From Trichaptum fuscoviolaceum (taxonomy: Eukaryota > Basidiomycota > Agaricomycetes > Hymenochaetales > Trichaptaceae), in contig CAJSYZ010000007.1 of NCBI GenBank assembly GCA_910574455.1, positions 1,426,001-1,490,000 of the forward strand: a stretch of 64,000 bases of DNA. Direction: 5' to 3'. The notes under the pieces are model-generated. The model saw only the letters and a program-made list of their open reading frames with translations, searched no databases and had not been told where the DNA came from. Shown here piece after piece: positions 22,185-33,237 of this stretch. How positions within the stretch are numbered: the stretch's first letter is position 1; every line of letters starts with the position of its first letter. A program made the translations under genes and the position numbers.

Positions 22185-23618
22185 TCACTGGACTAAATTG
22201 TTTCCGCGTCTCACTCCCCGTACTTCCGTGCCTGCTTCGGCCTCAACTTGCAAGACAACTTCGCCTGATCCTTGTGCTTTTCCCGCAACACCTTTCCCTC
22301 TGCCTCCAAGCTGTTGACTTTCTTCGTCACTCTCTTGAGCCGTGCTTTCAGACGACGGATCGATGCATCCATCGAGCGCTGCTAACAAGCTGCTTGTTGG
22401 TTGTCGAGTGGTATGTCAAGAGCTTCTGGCCAGACTTCGGCCGTCCCTTCTCCTTCTCCAAGAACGCGATCCTTGGCGCCAGTCCCTGGATCTCCTTCCC
22501 TGTAGATGCGCAATGTCTGCGTCCAGGTGAGCTCGACACATCGCATCTGCGAGCCGCATGTTGTCCTGCTGTATTCTCAGCAGTCTCCGTCATCTCCTTC
22601 TTTTTTGCTTCCTGAGCCATGGTATACTTGTCTATCCAATATCTCTCCTCCTCCATCCTGCGTTCCGCCTGTCTTCCTCAACAGTCGTACTGACTCAAAC
22701 AAAGCCTTCATTCGTCCGATCGAGCATGGCCGCCGTCAAATCGGCCCGCTGTGTCTCTTCGTCGAGTGCTGATTCCGCTCTTGACGCCGCAGCAACACGG
22801 GCTCCTTTGCGTACGTATTCAGCTTATCAGTCACTGACTCCACCTTCGCGAGCGCCAACTCCAGGCCAGAGGCTTTCGCCTGAGACGTCTTGAGTAAAGT
22901 TTCAACCTCGTGGACCTTTGTCACTCTCGTGAGCGCCATCTTGAGCGTGCCTATCGCCTCGTCCGCTTCTGCCAAAAGAGAAGTCGCCGAGCCAGCCCTC
23001 ATCTTCTCCTCTACAGATGCGCCCTCGAATTCCGACTGCAGTCCAGAGGCTTCGCCTAAGACATCTTGAGCAGAGCCTCAACCTCGCGGAACTTCGTCTC
23101 CTCTTTCGTCAGCGCCGTCCGAGTCATGAGTGTATCAATCACTCTGCGCAACTTCTCCGAAAGCAAATTGGCCCTCTGCCTCTCATCATCAATAGTAGTC
23201 GACTTCAGTAAGGATGCTTTCGCCTGAGACTCGCTGATTTGAGCCTAACCTCACAAACCTTCGTCTGCTCGTCCCTGAGCTCCATCGAGAGCGTATGAGA
23301 GATAATACCGGCCTCTTCCTCGGCCAGGACAATTGTCAAGGATGACTTGTCTAGCTTGAAGCTCTTCTCCGACGTTCGGGTCTGCTCAGTTACGACGAGG
23401 GTAGGGAACATGTCGTCTGAGGTGTTCATAGACTTGGCATCGGTATCCGTAGAAGGCTGCGATCCAACACAGGCCTTCGCCTGCGGCTCTGTATCGGCTG
23501 TTGTGAGGTGTAGAGTTACCTCGACTGGTGTCTTCGAATCAGCAGCTTCGGCCGAGGCGGGACGGGAAGATACATCGTCCAACTCAGCCCTCAGCCAGGC
23601 AATCTTGTACTCGAGCAT
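22185..23618 (-). pseudogene. Decayed coiled-coil protein gene inside the block
   Basis: Unrecognised family. From a Met codon at 23618 (MLEYKIAWLRAELDD) the minus strand encodes acidic, heptad-like sequence. About three repeats of roughly 60 residues follow, each ending in SQAKAS plus a hydrophobic pair: at about 23.22 kb (SESQAKASLLKS), about 23.05 kb (AKASGL after a stop) and about 22.88 kb (TSQAKASGLELALAK). Further coiled coil follows at 22.62 kb (MAQEAKKKEMTETAEN) and 22.25 kb (RVTKKVNSLEAEGKV). The frame is broken by shifts near 23230 and 23050 and by TAG in place of CAG in the second repeat, and later parts switch frame. It may be a cargo or element-encoded gene. No enzyme motif is visible. 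Confidence 0.45.
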
Positions 23619-24124
23619 GCTGGTACCGTAACTATAGGAGGTCAAGAAAGTGAGAAGAGGCTGCGAAATGAGTGAGAGAAGACTCACTGCTTGAAGGACG
23701 GACCACATCAAATATATAAACTGACGTCCGAGCACAGACAGTCGTCTCGAACAAGCTGCGTGATGTTTTGGTGACATTGTCATGAGGGAGTGGTGCGTAA
23801 GGGGAAGGCAAAAGACCTGGCTCGATATGAGGAGTAAATCGTCAGTCATGATACGCCAACATGGGCTGAACACACTCATTAGAACACGCAAGACTATAGC
23901 CGCGTTGCTTTTCGGCGGAGAGGTGACGGAGAAGTGGGAGAAATAACTCGGAGAGGACAAAGTATGGGAAATACACAGCTCACGAAGGCCCTTGAAGCAT
24001 CGCGAGATTTCACTCTGACTGTCTTCAAATTCAGTTTTGACTTCAAGTCGTCTGATCACGTTGAAGCTAAGAAAAGATCGCCGTTGGAGACTAATTATTT
24101 GCTTTGCAACTTTGAGGCCTGAAG

Positions 24125-25430
24125 CTTAAGTAGCCTAGGTGAATATCACAGGACTTAGAGGGTCAAGAATCAGCAACACATCAACGGCACAGAGGTTGAA
24201 GGCTTACACAGGTGTCTGCGATTGTAGTAGTTTTGCCCTTTTCGCTCCGAAGAGCAGCAAAGACTTTTGAAGACACCGGCAATTATGACAGCCTTCTCAG
24301 TGCAGATTCATCCACTTCTTTCGCAGGATCATTCGTATTTGCCTGTACATCGTTAGAAGTGTTCACAAATGCGAATTAAGAGTGCATTTGCTTACGACGC
24401 CGTCCAAAAATCTCTGCCAAACGCCACTCCAGATCCGAGTATGCGCAGTTAATGTGCATGAACTGCCAGTGATCTGGGTGCCGGGCTGCGAACATGAAGT
24501 CAAACTGTCCCTTTGAAAACACCCAAGCCGGAATCAAAGGCATAGCGAATGGGCGACGATTTCATCCAGTACCGCTGCCGAAGGGAGAGTAGCTGCTTGG
24601 AGGATCATGATTGCGTATGGAGATGAGCAGCACTAATGAGCCTGAGCTGGGCGCAAGAAAGTGCGTCGCCAACCGGTCTGAGTCTCTTTGCTCTCGTCTG
24701 CTCCGCTTACAAGCTAGCTTGAACACCATTAGAACTCGAATTCAACTGCGGACGTGAGGTTCTTCCACTTGCTTCCTTCCTGTTATTCTACAAAGCGCAA
24801 CGCGAACATTGCTCCAAACGTAGCCTCGAGAGTATCGCATTCGATATGACAAGATCAGGATGTATATGTTGTCCTTAGTTTCCGTCTTGAATCATCACGG
24901 TTCTTATGCGTCCTCTTCTTCCCCTGCAACCTCCTTAATGAGCGACAGAGCTGGAGCGATTCTGACCCAAAATGCGGATTCGCCCGCTTCTTGCATACTA
25001 TGGTCGATGAAATCTGGGAAGACCAAAAGCTAGTCGGTGATATAGCTCTTTGAATTGCGAATGTTGCTGCCATTGTCGCGGGTCACCTTCATATTAGATG
25101 CTTGTTATCCGTTGGAATAGATCTGTTTCGTTGAGGTGTGAGGCGAGTCAGATAAAATTTACAACAACCAGAACTCTGCGCTTGAGTTGAGATAAGGACA
25201 GAGATTAGCTGATTCTGCCCAAAGTTTGGAGGCGATTGGCGAAGCATTGCTTGATGCTGGTGGATTGAGTCGTGTGCGGGGTCTCTTGTATCCGGTGCAT
25301 CCGAGTTCTTGCTGTATAGATGGGTCAGGTCGTGTTCTGCAGCAAAGGAGCGGACAAAGTGATAGTGATACGGCGGACAGTCATGGTGTTCAGGACGTTG
25401 AGGGCCGACGGCCAGTCAAATGTCAATTTG
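24125..25430. other. Non-coding right part of the block
   Basis: About 1.3 kb without a supportable gene. It contains one octamer copy (24464) and leads into the right subterminal repeat zone. Confidence 0.4.
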
Positions 25431-25436
25431 GCACAC

Positions 25437-25470
25437 TATTCCCGCGCTTATGGCGAGTACTCGCCCCTCG
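25437..25470 (-). repeat. Palindrome family, partial copy 6
   Basis: Left arm TTCCCGCGCTTATGG and core GGCGAGTACTCGCC are present; the right arm is lost. Confidence 0.5.
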
Positions 25471-25517
25471 ACTCTCTTTTGACAATGTCACGGTGTCTCC
25501 TTCTAAGTTTTAGTCTC

Positions 25518-25555
25518 AATGTTGCTTTTTTCTCGCCCTTCGGGCTTCGAAAAAA
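25518..25555 (-). repeat. Hairpin element related to the terminal repeat
   Basis: A T-run, CTCGCCCTTCGGGCTTCGA and an A-run form a stem-loop matching the inner end of the terminal repeats. It is followed by GGTGCCTCTG, a partial match to the outer part. A second version lies at about 25731-25763. Confidence 0.7.
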
Positions 25556-25815
25556 GCATTGATGACCCGGTGCCTCTGAGCTTCGGATGCTTCAAAAACA
25601 CCTCGCACTTAGACACACTTTCCCGGGCCTTGGTGAGTACCTGAGCCAGCACTAAGAAGGGGCAAGTAAGATCCCCTACTGTATAAGAGTCTCCTTAGTA
25701 TATTAAAATTCTATCTAATCTTGAATGGCTTTTTCCTCGCCCTTCGGGCTTTGCAAAAAACGTCTCTAGACGGCAGACTCGGAGTCTAAAACATCCTTTC
25801 TTATATGGTGCTAAT

Positions 25816-25855
25816 TTCCCGCGCTCATGGGGAGTACTCCCCAAGAGCGCGGGAA
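25816..25855 (-). repeat. 40-bp nested palindrome, copy 7 (reversed)
   Basis: Perfect core TGGGGAGTACTCCCCA with arms TTCCCGCGC and GCGCGGGAA, in the opposite orientation to most left-side copies. Confidence 0.8.
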
Positions 25856-26042
25856 CCGACTTCTAAATACGGAAACTGACAGTGTCCCACCTGCAAGACT
25901 CTCGTCGAGTTTCCTCAATTGCCAGTGAGACTTAGTCTTCGATTGCCCTCTCATAGTATCCGGAATAGCCATTCCTGAATGGCTCTCTCAACTCCTGAAT
26001 GGCCCTCTTATATCTGCAATGGCCCTCTTGTATCTGTAATGG

Positions 26043-26121
26043 CTTTTTTCTTGCCCTCCGGGCTTCGAAAAAAACTAAGTCCAGGCGAGGCACCGCACGT
26101 ATGGTGCTTTTGCACCGCGAT
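26043..26121 (-). repeat. Right inverted terminal repeat
   Basis: Reverse complement of 17955-18033 apart from about ten differences concentrated in the outermost third. Confidence 0.8.
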
Positions 26122-26135
26122 TGTTGTGTGCATTC

Positions 26136-26434
26136 TGATAAGTCATATCAGAAACTCCGGCATACAATGATACAATGCTCAGTATAGTGCGTACAAATTG
26201 CCAAGCTTTACGGCCCTTGTCTTCGGGGGGAAGAGAAGAGACATTCGTAGACGAGGTTGATTGCTCCGATTCTCCTGGTAGTCTTGCGCGATGTTCCGTT
26301 CTGTTTTCACTGAATTCTTGAAGGTCAAGTCGAGCTTCAAAGACTGGTTGTGCATATAGACTAAGATCTGAGGCGGAAACAGGCAGTGGTGTGTGTGATG
26401 CCAGCTCTAGCTCGACCACCGATGCTGAAGACAT
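26136..26434 (-). pseudogene. MFS transporter fragment: exon 1 and intron 1 only
   Basis: From the Met at 26434 (MSSASVVELELASHTPLPVS) to GRKAWQF this repeats exon 1 of the MFS gene at 8353-8101 with a few changes and one small in-frame deletion (NELE missing). It continues through most of intron 1 and stops where exon 2 should begin, about 15 bp from the right terminal repeat. No transmembrane part remains, so no transporter can be made. Its 5' flank is also copied (CGACTTCAACTTGAAGTT). Confidence 0.85.
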
Positions 26435-26489
26435 GATGGTGGTATAAACCCAGTGCACTGCTCGACTTCAACTTGAAGTTGAGAGAGTC

Positions 26490-29057
26490 GGTCACTGAGT
26501 GGCTACCGGCGGATGCACGCGTGCTTTTGATTTGCAATTTGCAACTTGCCGAAACGACTCAGTATATAGCCTGAGCAGCCTGGACTCGGCACTGATCATG
26601 ATGTGGCCTTCTCTCCTCTCTCATTCGGTTGGTGAAGTATTGGCGAGCTCGGGGCCTAACTTGGAAAAAGGCGTCCCGGCTCAAGCTGTCTGTCCGGTGT
26701 CCAGCGTTCTTGCGACAGGTCCCGATGCCTATCCAACCACGTAGTTACATACATAGTCATAGGCATACTATGTGTAGAACTACCGTGGCCTGGAGACACC
26801 CGATTAAGCTCGCCCAGCTCCGAACGATTTTTTCTGGCCTTCGGACTGATGCGAAGGTTGAGCAGGGCGATCGTTGGATTGTTTGGATTGTTAGACCGAG
26901 CCGGAGAGCGTTTCCTTTCGGGCACGGTATTCAACAAGATTTCTACTGAAGGATGCAGGAGTGGAAGGAGAAAAGACACTGGTGTGCATGGAGGCTTCGT
27001 CATATCGGCGAGCTCAAGCTCGAAGAGGGCGTTACGATTCAAGCTGTCTGTCCAGTGTCCAAGCAACAGGTTTCGATTTCGCTCCCCATGTCGGAGGCCT
27101 CCACATAGGCGTACTAGATCTACCGTGGCCTGGGGACAGCCGAACCCGAAAGCGTCTGTTAAGCTCGCCCCAACACTGAGCTACGGAGCTTTTTTTGATG
27201 GCCTTCTGGTTGATGCGAAGGTTAAGGATGGAGATCGTTGGATTGTCGGATCGAGGAGCAAAGCGTTTCCTTTCTGGCGCGGTCTTTAGCTTGAGCTCCA
27301 TTGTAGGAATGCGCATATACACTTGTGTACATGGAGTATCGGCCCTGGATTAGATGGATACATGTCGTGCTTGTATCAAGGTCCGCGACATACTGTACAT
27401 TAGACGAGGACGAAAACATCGTGAGTGTCGTCGTAAGTCTGAGAAAAGTCGTGAGGAAGTACGAACTTGGGCATATGTAATTTGGCGGTCGCTCGGAGGT
27501 ATATACATACGCATGCATTGACTATTTCCTTCCATGTCGTAGAAGAACGGGCTCAAGCATGATCTGTCACGGAAAGTGCAGCACACAGTGCGCCGGTACG
27601 CCGTATGAGGCTTTTGTGGACAATGTAGCACATACCGGCAAGCGGTTGTGTAATATACACTGGTGACTGGTCATATGCGGGGAGAGGGTTTGGTATCGCA
27701 TGCGCATGCGGCGGCGGGGCGTGGCGTGGCGTGGGGTGGCGTGGACTGCTCATATTCTGTTTACAAGCTACACGATGGAAAGGAGGAAGGATGGTGCCAG
27801 TGAGGGGTTCTGTAAACAGTTACGTGAGATCACATACATAGACCCCTGCGCTTCAGGTTCACGTTTCAGACTCCGCGAACCTCGCCGACGATCATCTCCG
27901 GCGCAGAGCGCGACAGAGATGAGCCTGTATGTCCTCAGACTAGGCGGGAGGGGAGGGGACAGGACAGGGGGGTAGGTACGACCGATCTGGACGGCACGAC
28001 GACTTCAAGTTGGATGCCCTTGCAGACTCGAATTAGAACACAGGCATTCATTCGATCAGACGCTCTCGGGCTCTGGGCGCTTTTTCGAGAGGTTATGATC
28101 ATGATGAGGTTACGTCGATCAGTTACTAGTACTACTAGTAGTAGGAACCAGTAGTGAGGTGATAGGCAGATCTCTGGCCCAGATCGGATGCCAGTGTTAC
28201 GGTAGTCAAGTCGTGGGTTGTGCGAATGTACGCGAGTATGTAGTGGGCAGATAACCACAGCAGTCAGCGTGTATCCGACCGATTGACCGAGTGGGCGAGG
28301 GCACAGAGGCAGTTTGATATCAGAGGGGATCATGGTTTATGGTTTGCATCCGAGGCTGGCTGCAGCAGCAGCGATATAGAAGCGTAGATCTTATACTTAG
28401 AAAGGGGCGAGGGCGGGTCGGGCAAGAGCATACGTACGTGATTCCGATGAACGTGCTTATTGGATCAATAGTTGAATCCGAATCTTGTTTTGTGTTCGTT
28501 AGCCCTGTGTTTCGTTGGCTTCGACTTCGTTCAGCGTTAAGTACAGGTATAGGCGCTATGAGAGCGGGAAGGGACGGGGACGGGAGGCAGCGAGAGCTTG
28601 AAGACTAGTGCTAGGCTCCGGGCTGAGCCTTTGAAGTTCGTATGAGCTGAGGACGAAGCTTGGTGAGGCAATGAAGGTCCAAAGCGGCAAGTCATGTATC
28701 AGAGACAGAGTCGGGTGACGGCCAGTCATGTAAATCAAGAACATACTTATATGATTATCCTAGAGGCTTCAATGATAGGCCCCTGGGCCAGGGTTAATGC
28801 AGCAGTTGCCACTGGCAGAGTCAGACACGAACTGTGTAAATCAGGAGTTGAAGTAGAAGAAACGCAGATGGATGGGCGCGTACGGTGTCTTCCATATGCT
28901 CGTTGGACAGCAAGTGTCAGTAACAGAGACTGTGTGCCTTCATTTCGGCCGATATACTTAGCTGAGGGCCTGGCAGGGAAGAGAGCAGCGTTGATTGATC
29001 ATGAAACTGAAGGGAGAGCACGCAGCACGACGCGGGAGGGCGGGTAAAGAGCTTGTA
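26490..29057. other. Gene-poor duplicated spacer, copy 2
   Basis: About 2.5 kb without a supportable gene, copied from the 11.5-14.3 kb spacer. Compared with copy 1 it lacks the BTB gene between the MFS 5' flank and the spacer, and it has two tandem U repeats instead of one. Confidence 0.6.
26685..27290 (+). repeat. Dispersed repeat 'U', two tandem copies
   Basis: Copies at about 26685-26930 and 27045-27290 carry the same ordered markers as 12114-12402. They differ from each other by many substitutions, so the tandem is older than the segmental duplication or the copies came from different sources. Confidence 0.55.
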
Positions 29058-29778
29058 TTACGTCACACTGGCAGGACTGAGAGAACGTGTTTCGACGTCA
29101 AGCGTCCTCCGTAGAACGTCCGGAAGCCGCTGGATGCATCCTGGATCCGGCCGGCGTTCGAAGCGTTCTCTGCACACGAGATCCGGATTGTTTGGATTCC
29201 AGAGGCGAATGCATGAGCTGCCGTCGACGACGTATCGGTGCAATTCGGCGTTCAGCTTGGCATGATCCCCATCGTCAAGATTACCCTTGCTCCCGAAGAC
29301 CGTGACTCTGGTACACGCACCCTCGTTTCATGCCATACACGGTCCCGACGGCGACGACGGCCAGCGGTGTCAGTGTGCTCCGAGTCGTCGTGCCTGGCGG
29401 CGGCGTGCGTAACTGTCCTGCTCGCCTCACGAGCGACCATCTCCTCAACATTCTCGGCCGTTGCCGGCGGTGGGTCCAAGTAAGCCCATTCCGGAGATAC
29501 CCAGCCCGAACTCCGCCCAAGGTGATCCAATTTAGTCCCTCATTACGTCTGTCTCGGAAATCCGTTCCAAACATAATACACAATAATAAATGCCTACCTC
29601 GCTATTGCTATTGTTATTTTGCAGTCATGGTAATCAGTGTGCACGACTGCGCAGAAGCCTAGAAGGTCATAAGTAAATGTCGGGGGAAGGGAGTATTCTA
29701 ACCGGATAAAATATGGATAAGGAAATGAGACATGCCGGAAAAGGAGAAGACGAGCCCAAAAAGACGTGTTAAGGGCAT
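29058..29778 (-). pseudogene. Gene X, copy 2 (decayed)
   Basis: Partner of 14331-15057. The start exon is present (ATG at 29778), but the GT donor has become GC (GCATGT). The region between first and middle exons has diverged. The middle exon has a 5-nt deletion near 29410 that shifts the frame after AREASRT. The last exon remains open (HRYVVDGSSCIRLWNPNNPD, then ERFERRPDPGCIQRLPDVLR) to the stop 29060-29058. Confidence 0.45.
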
Positions 29779-30429
29779 GGCGCAGTGTGGAGGTCGAGCC
29801 CGTCCTCCTCGAGCGTCCTCTGCATACTTATCTTCTTCTCCGCCATCGTCCACGCCCTCGACAACCTCTTTCCTCGTCGTCGCTGTCGTCTTCCCGCTCA
29901 CCGCCGACGACAAGTAACAGCCCTCGCAGCGCACCACACGCCCTTTTTCCACCCGCTTTATCAGCCATCAAATCCAAAACCCACACCGCCGTAGAAGGAA
30001 ACAAGCTCGCGAGGAGAGGAAAAGGGAAAGGCTGTCGAACGACTCCGAGTCGAATAATCTTTATTCCATCCCTGCGGCGTGTCCGTGTGCGTGCTGCTTC
30101 GCTCGTCGACAGAGGCTGAGGCGGCCGTGGTGCTCACTCGCTCACATCCAGGTTATCCGATACTGAGAATATACACCTGCGAAAGAAGGCTGCAGAACCC
30201 GCACCCTTGTAATACCACCACCCCTGGCCTGCCGGACGCAGTGTGCACAGCGAGCGCACCAAGACTGAATCCCAGCGTCTCCCTTTTCCACTGAAGCGAA
30301 AAACGCACTGCGGCTGCGGGACAAGGGCTTTCAAGAAGTCTGAGCACACACGGATAGAGACTATATATCTAACTTGAATATTCTCGTGGCCTTCTTTTCT
30401 CCATATATTCAGATATCTATTAACTACGG
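29779..30429. promoter_or_regulatory. Shared promoter/leader between gene X copy 2 and the intact AMPK beta gene
   Basis: Very similar to 15058-15694 apart from short indels, including a roughly 20-bp insertion near 30195-30225. It should drive the intact AMPK beta gene. Confidence 0.5.
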
Positions 30430-33237
30430 ATGGGCAACACCTCCTCCTCCGCTAACCCTCGCCAACAGCACCATCCCTCCTCCTCCTACTCGACCTCCCC
30501 CGGAGGAGACTCCCCCCGCCGCGCCTCCTCCTCCCGCCGTTCTCGCTCGCACACCCCCGCCAGCACCGCCCACCGATCCCACTTATCGCAGTCCACCACC
30601 TACAGCCCCAACGACGGGCCTGCCCCGCCCCCGCGCTCGCCCTCCCTCGCACCGGCGCCGACGCCCACGCAGACCGATCCCCCCGCGTCTGATGCGCTCA
30701 CCCTCCCCGCCGCGCAGCAGCAGGACGGCGCACAGACGACCCAGCAACAAGAAAACACCACCAGCACCAAAAAACTCCCCCACCGCTCCCTCCGCACCAA
30801 AAAGCGCTCGCTCGAGCTCCCCGACCTCGCCCTCGCCCTCACCCCCGCCGCGTCTGCCGCGAACGCAATGACGTCCACCGCCGCCACGGCGGGTGCCGTG
30901 CTCCCAAACGCACCCGCCGCTGCGGGCGCGGGCGTGCGCCGGCCCCAAGCATCATCGCCCATCGCCATCCCCAACCGTGTCGGGGCTGCGCCGAGCTCGG
31001 CGGCGTCGCAGGCCGCCGCGAAGCAGGCTGCGCTCCAGGAGCGCGAGCGCGAGCGCATGCGGCAGATCCCCACCGCCGCCGTCGAGCTTGCGCCGAACGC
31101 TGCGACTGCGACTACAGCCGGAGCGGGACGCGGACGCGGGGTGAACGCACACATCCGCGGCGCGCCGCTGCAGTACAACTCGACGCGGTCCTTCGCGGGC
31201 GCGACGGGGCGGAGCGGCGGGCCGGGCGCGACGTACACGGGGAGCAACGGCCAGGAGCGCACGATGCAGAGCTTCGCGCTGCGTGCGCACCCGCACGGCG
31301 GGTTCGTGCCCGAGGACGTGCACTCGTCCATCCCGCTCGCCCTGCGCAAGGCCGAGCTCGGCGACGATGCGGAGGCAGCTGAGGACGATGACGAGCAGGG
31401 CGGTGTGGGCGCGAAGGAGGCGCGGGCGCACGCACACGAACTGGGCCTTGGGCTCGGCCTCGACGAGTCGGGCGAGGAGACGGAGAGGACGCTGGCACAG
31501 GTGTGCATTGTGTGGAGGTACGGCGGGCGTGATGTGAAGCTGCTCCGTGCGGGCGACAACAACTGGAAAGGACGCACGCCAATGGAATACGAGTGAGTTG
31601 AGACTTTGTCTTTCATTTTCATTTTGTTTTTATTTTTCCCCCTCAAGTACATTATTTTATTCTATTTCTTGTACTTTTATTGAATTAGTTTAGAGTTCCA
31701 CCGTCACTTGCCTGAGAAGGGCTTCCCCCCCTCCCCCCTTTTCTTTCGGCCATACATAATTCATTCATGTAAACCACTCTCCCTTCCCCCTCCCTCAGGC
31801 TCCCCTGTACCGATTTCCATTCTTGTATGCTTCGCTGCTTCGTCCTTTGCATTTATTACTCACCTCTTCGTTGGAGCAACACATACTGACTGATCCCCTC
31901 TCCCCACCTCTCTCCCCACTCTCTTCGATCTCTCCGTCGGTCGGATTATCTACGGCGATGCTTGCGACTGTGCCCCTCCCGCCCTTGGTATCGTTATCGC
32001 ACGCACACGCGCACCGCTCATCGGGACCCACACCGGGACCTACATCGATCCACGTACACGCGCACGGTCCTGCACCACAACCCATCCCGATCCCCGTCGC
32101 GGGCCCGTCCTCGCAACCACACAAACGCAACCACAACCGCCGGCGGACACCCTCGCTGTCGCGATCAACGACACCTACACCCCCCTCGCCCCCCCTCGCG
32201 ACGCCTCCACCGTCGGCATACTCCAGCGAGGCGACGAACGAATGGCGCGCGTGGGTGCCGCTGATGCCGGGCACGCACCACATCCGGTTCCAGGTCGACG
32301 GGCAGGTCACGACCGCGGAGGACCTGCCGACGGCCGTGGACGACAACGGCACGATCGCGAACTACGTCGCGGTCCCGCTCTCGGGGAACACGCCGCCGTC
32401 CGCGTCCGCGGCGGTGCTGCCGACGCCGACGAAGGAGAACCCGAACAACCACCTGCCGCCGGCGATCTCGACCGCGGTGGGCGCGAGCTTCTTCGCGGAC
32501 GCGCAGGCGAATGCGAACGAGGACGCGGCGTGGACGGACCGCACGCCGTGGCAGCTGGAGTGCGCGGCGGAGGAGGAGGAGTCGTGGCTGACGCACGGGC
32601 AGCAGGCGCACAGCCAGCCGCCGCAGCACCCGCAGGCGCCGTCGCTCCCGCGGCATCTCGAGAAGCTCATCATGAACCAGAAGATGCCCACTGGGACGGG
32701 GTCCGCGCGCGCGGGCGCGGGTGTGGGCGGCTCGAGGGCCGGGCCTGGTGGCGGCGTGAGCAACAACAACAGGTCCGGCGGGGGCGCGACGTCGGGCGTG
32801 GGGAGCGTGGTGGGCGGGCAGCTGCCGGTGGTGACGGCGAGCGGGACGAATCTGAGCGCGGGCACGAGCGGAGGCGGGAAGGGGACAAGCAGCAATAACA
32901 CGGCGGGCGTGGCGAACTTCACGACGAAGGAGATGTACACGAAGCTCGTGGACGCGGCGGGCCTGGCGGACGACGGGAGCGTGCTGCCCGTGCCGTCACA
33001 CGTCGTGCTCCACCACCTCGGCACGAGCGCCATCCGGAACGGCGTGCTCGCCGTCGCAGACACGATGCGGTACAAGAAGAAGGTGTGTTTGACTTTTGAC
33101 TTTCTCCTTCTTCACCCCCTCCTTGGGATTTTTCCCTTTTTCCTTTGTTTTTTGACGTGGAATCGGGTTTTGTTAACTCTTGGCTCTTGTGGTCTGTTAT
33201 GCAGTACATTACGACGATTTATTACAAGCCAACATGA
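30430..33237 (+). CDS. GAL83: SNF1/AMPK beta subunit (Gal83/Sip2 type), intact copy
   Basis: The beta subunit scaffolds the SNF1/AMPK kinase and sets its location. Three exons, 30430-31592, 32227-33082 and 33205-33237, give 683 residues. It begins MGNTSSS, a good N-myristoylation signal as in Sip2/Gal83. A long Ala/Pro/Ser/Arg-rich disordered region follows. The glycogen-binding CBM48 domain (about 355-440) has VWRYGGRDVKLLRAGDNNWK, then across the junction MEYD-EATNEWRAW, PGTHHIRFQVDG and DLPTAVDDNGTIANYV. The C-terminal ASC domain has LPRHLEKLIMNQK, VPSHVVLHHLGTSAIRNGVL and the typical end YITTIYYKPT, supplied by an 11-codon last exon. Intron 1 is unusually long (634 nt); I chose the acceptor at 32226 because it alone joins the two halves of CBM48 in frame. 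A Gly/Ser/Asn-rich insert (about 530-600) lengthens the ASC domain. Confidence 0.93.

Larger units (their letters stand above)
17955..26121. mobile_element. 8.17-kb block flanked by ~79-bp inverted terminal repeats
   Basis: Ends at 17955-18033 and 26043-26121 are inverted copies. Both begin ATCGCGG and share CGGTGCCTCG(T/C)CTGGACTTAG followed by a T-run, TCGAAGCCCGGAGGGC and an A-run. Subterminal zones on both sides (18.05-19.3 and 25.4-25.9 kb) carry arrays of nested palindromes, mostly in opposite orientation at the two ends. The interior has a three-copy 75-bp repeat and a decayed coiled-coil gene on the minus strand. I recognise no transposase, integrase or reverse transcriptase and see no clear target-site duplication. 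The block sits exactly between the two direct segmental copies. It may be a non-autonomous or degenerate DNA transposon, or a repeat island. Confidence 0.6.
26505..32740 (+). repeat. Segmental duplication, right copy
   Basis: Partner of 11545-17890. It keeps the intact AMPK beta gene, while its copy of gene X is more damaged than the left one, so neither copy is uniformly the better one. Confidence 0.85.
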
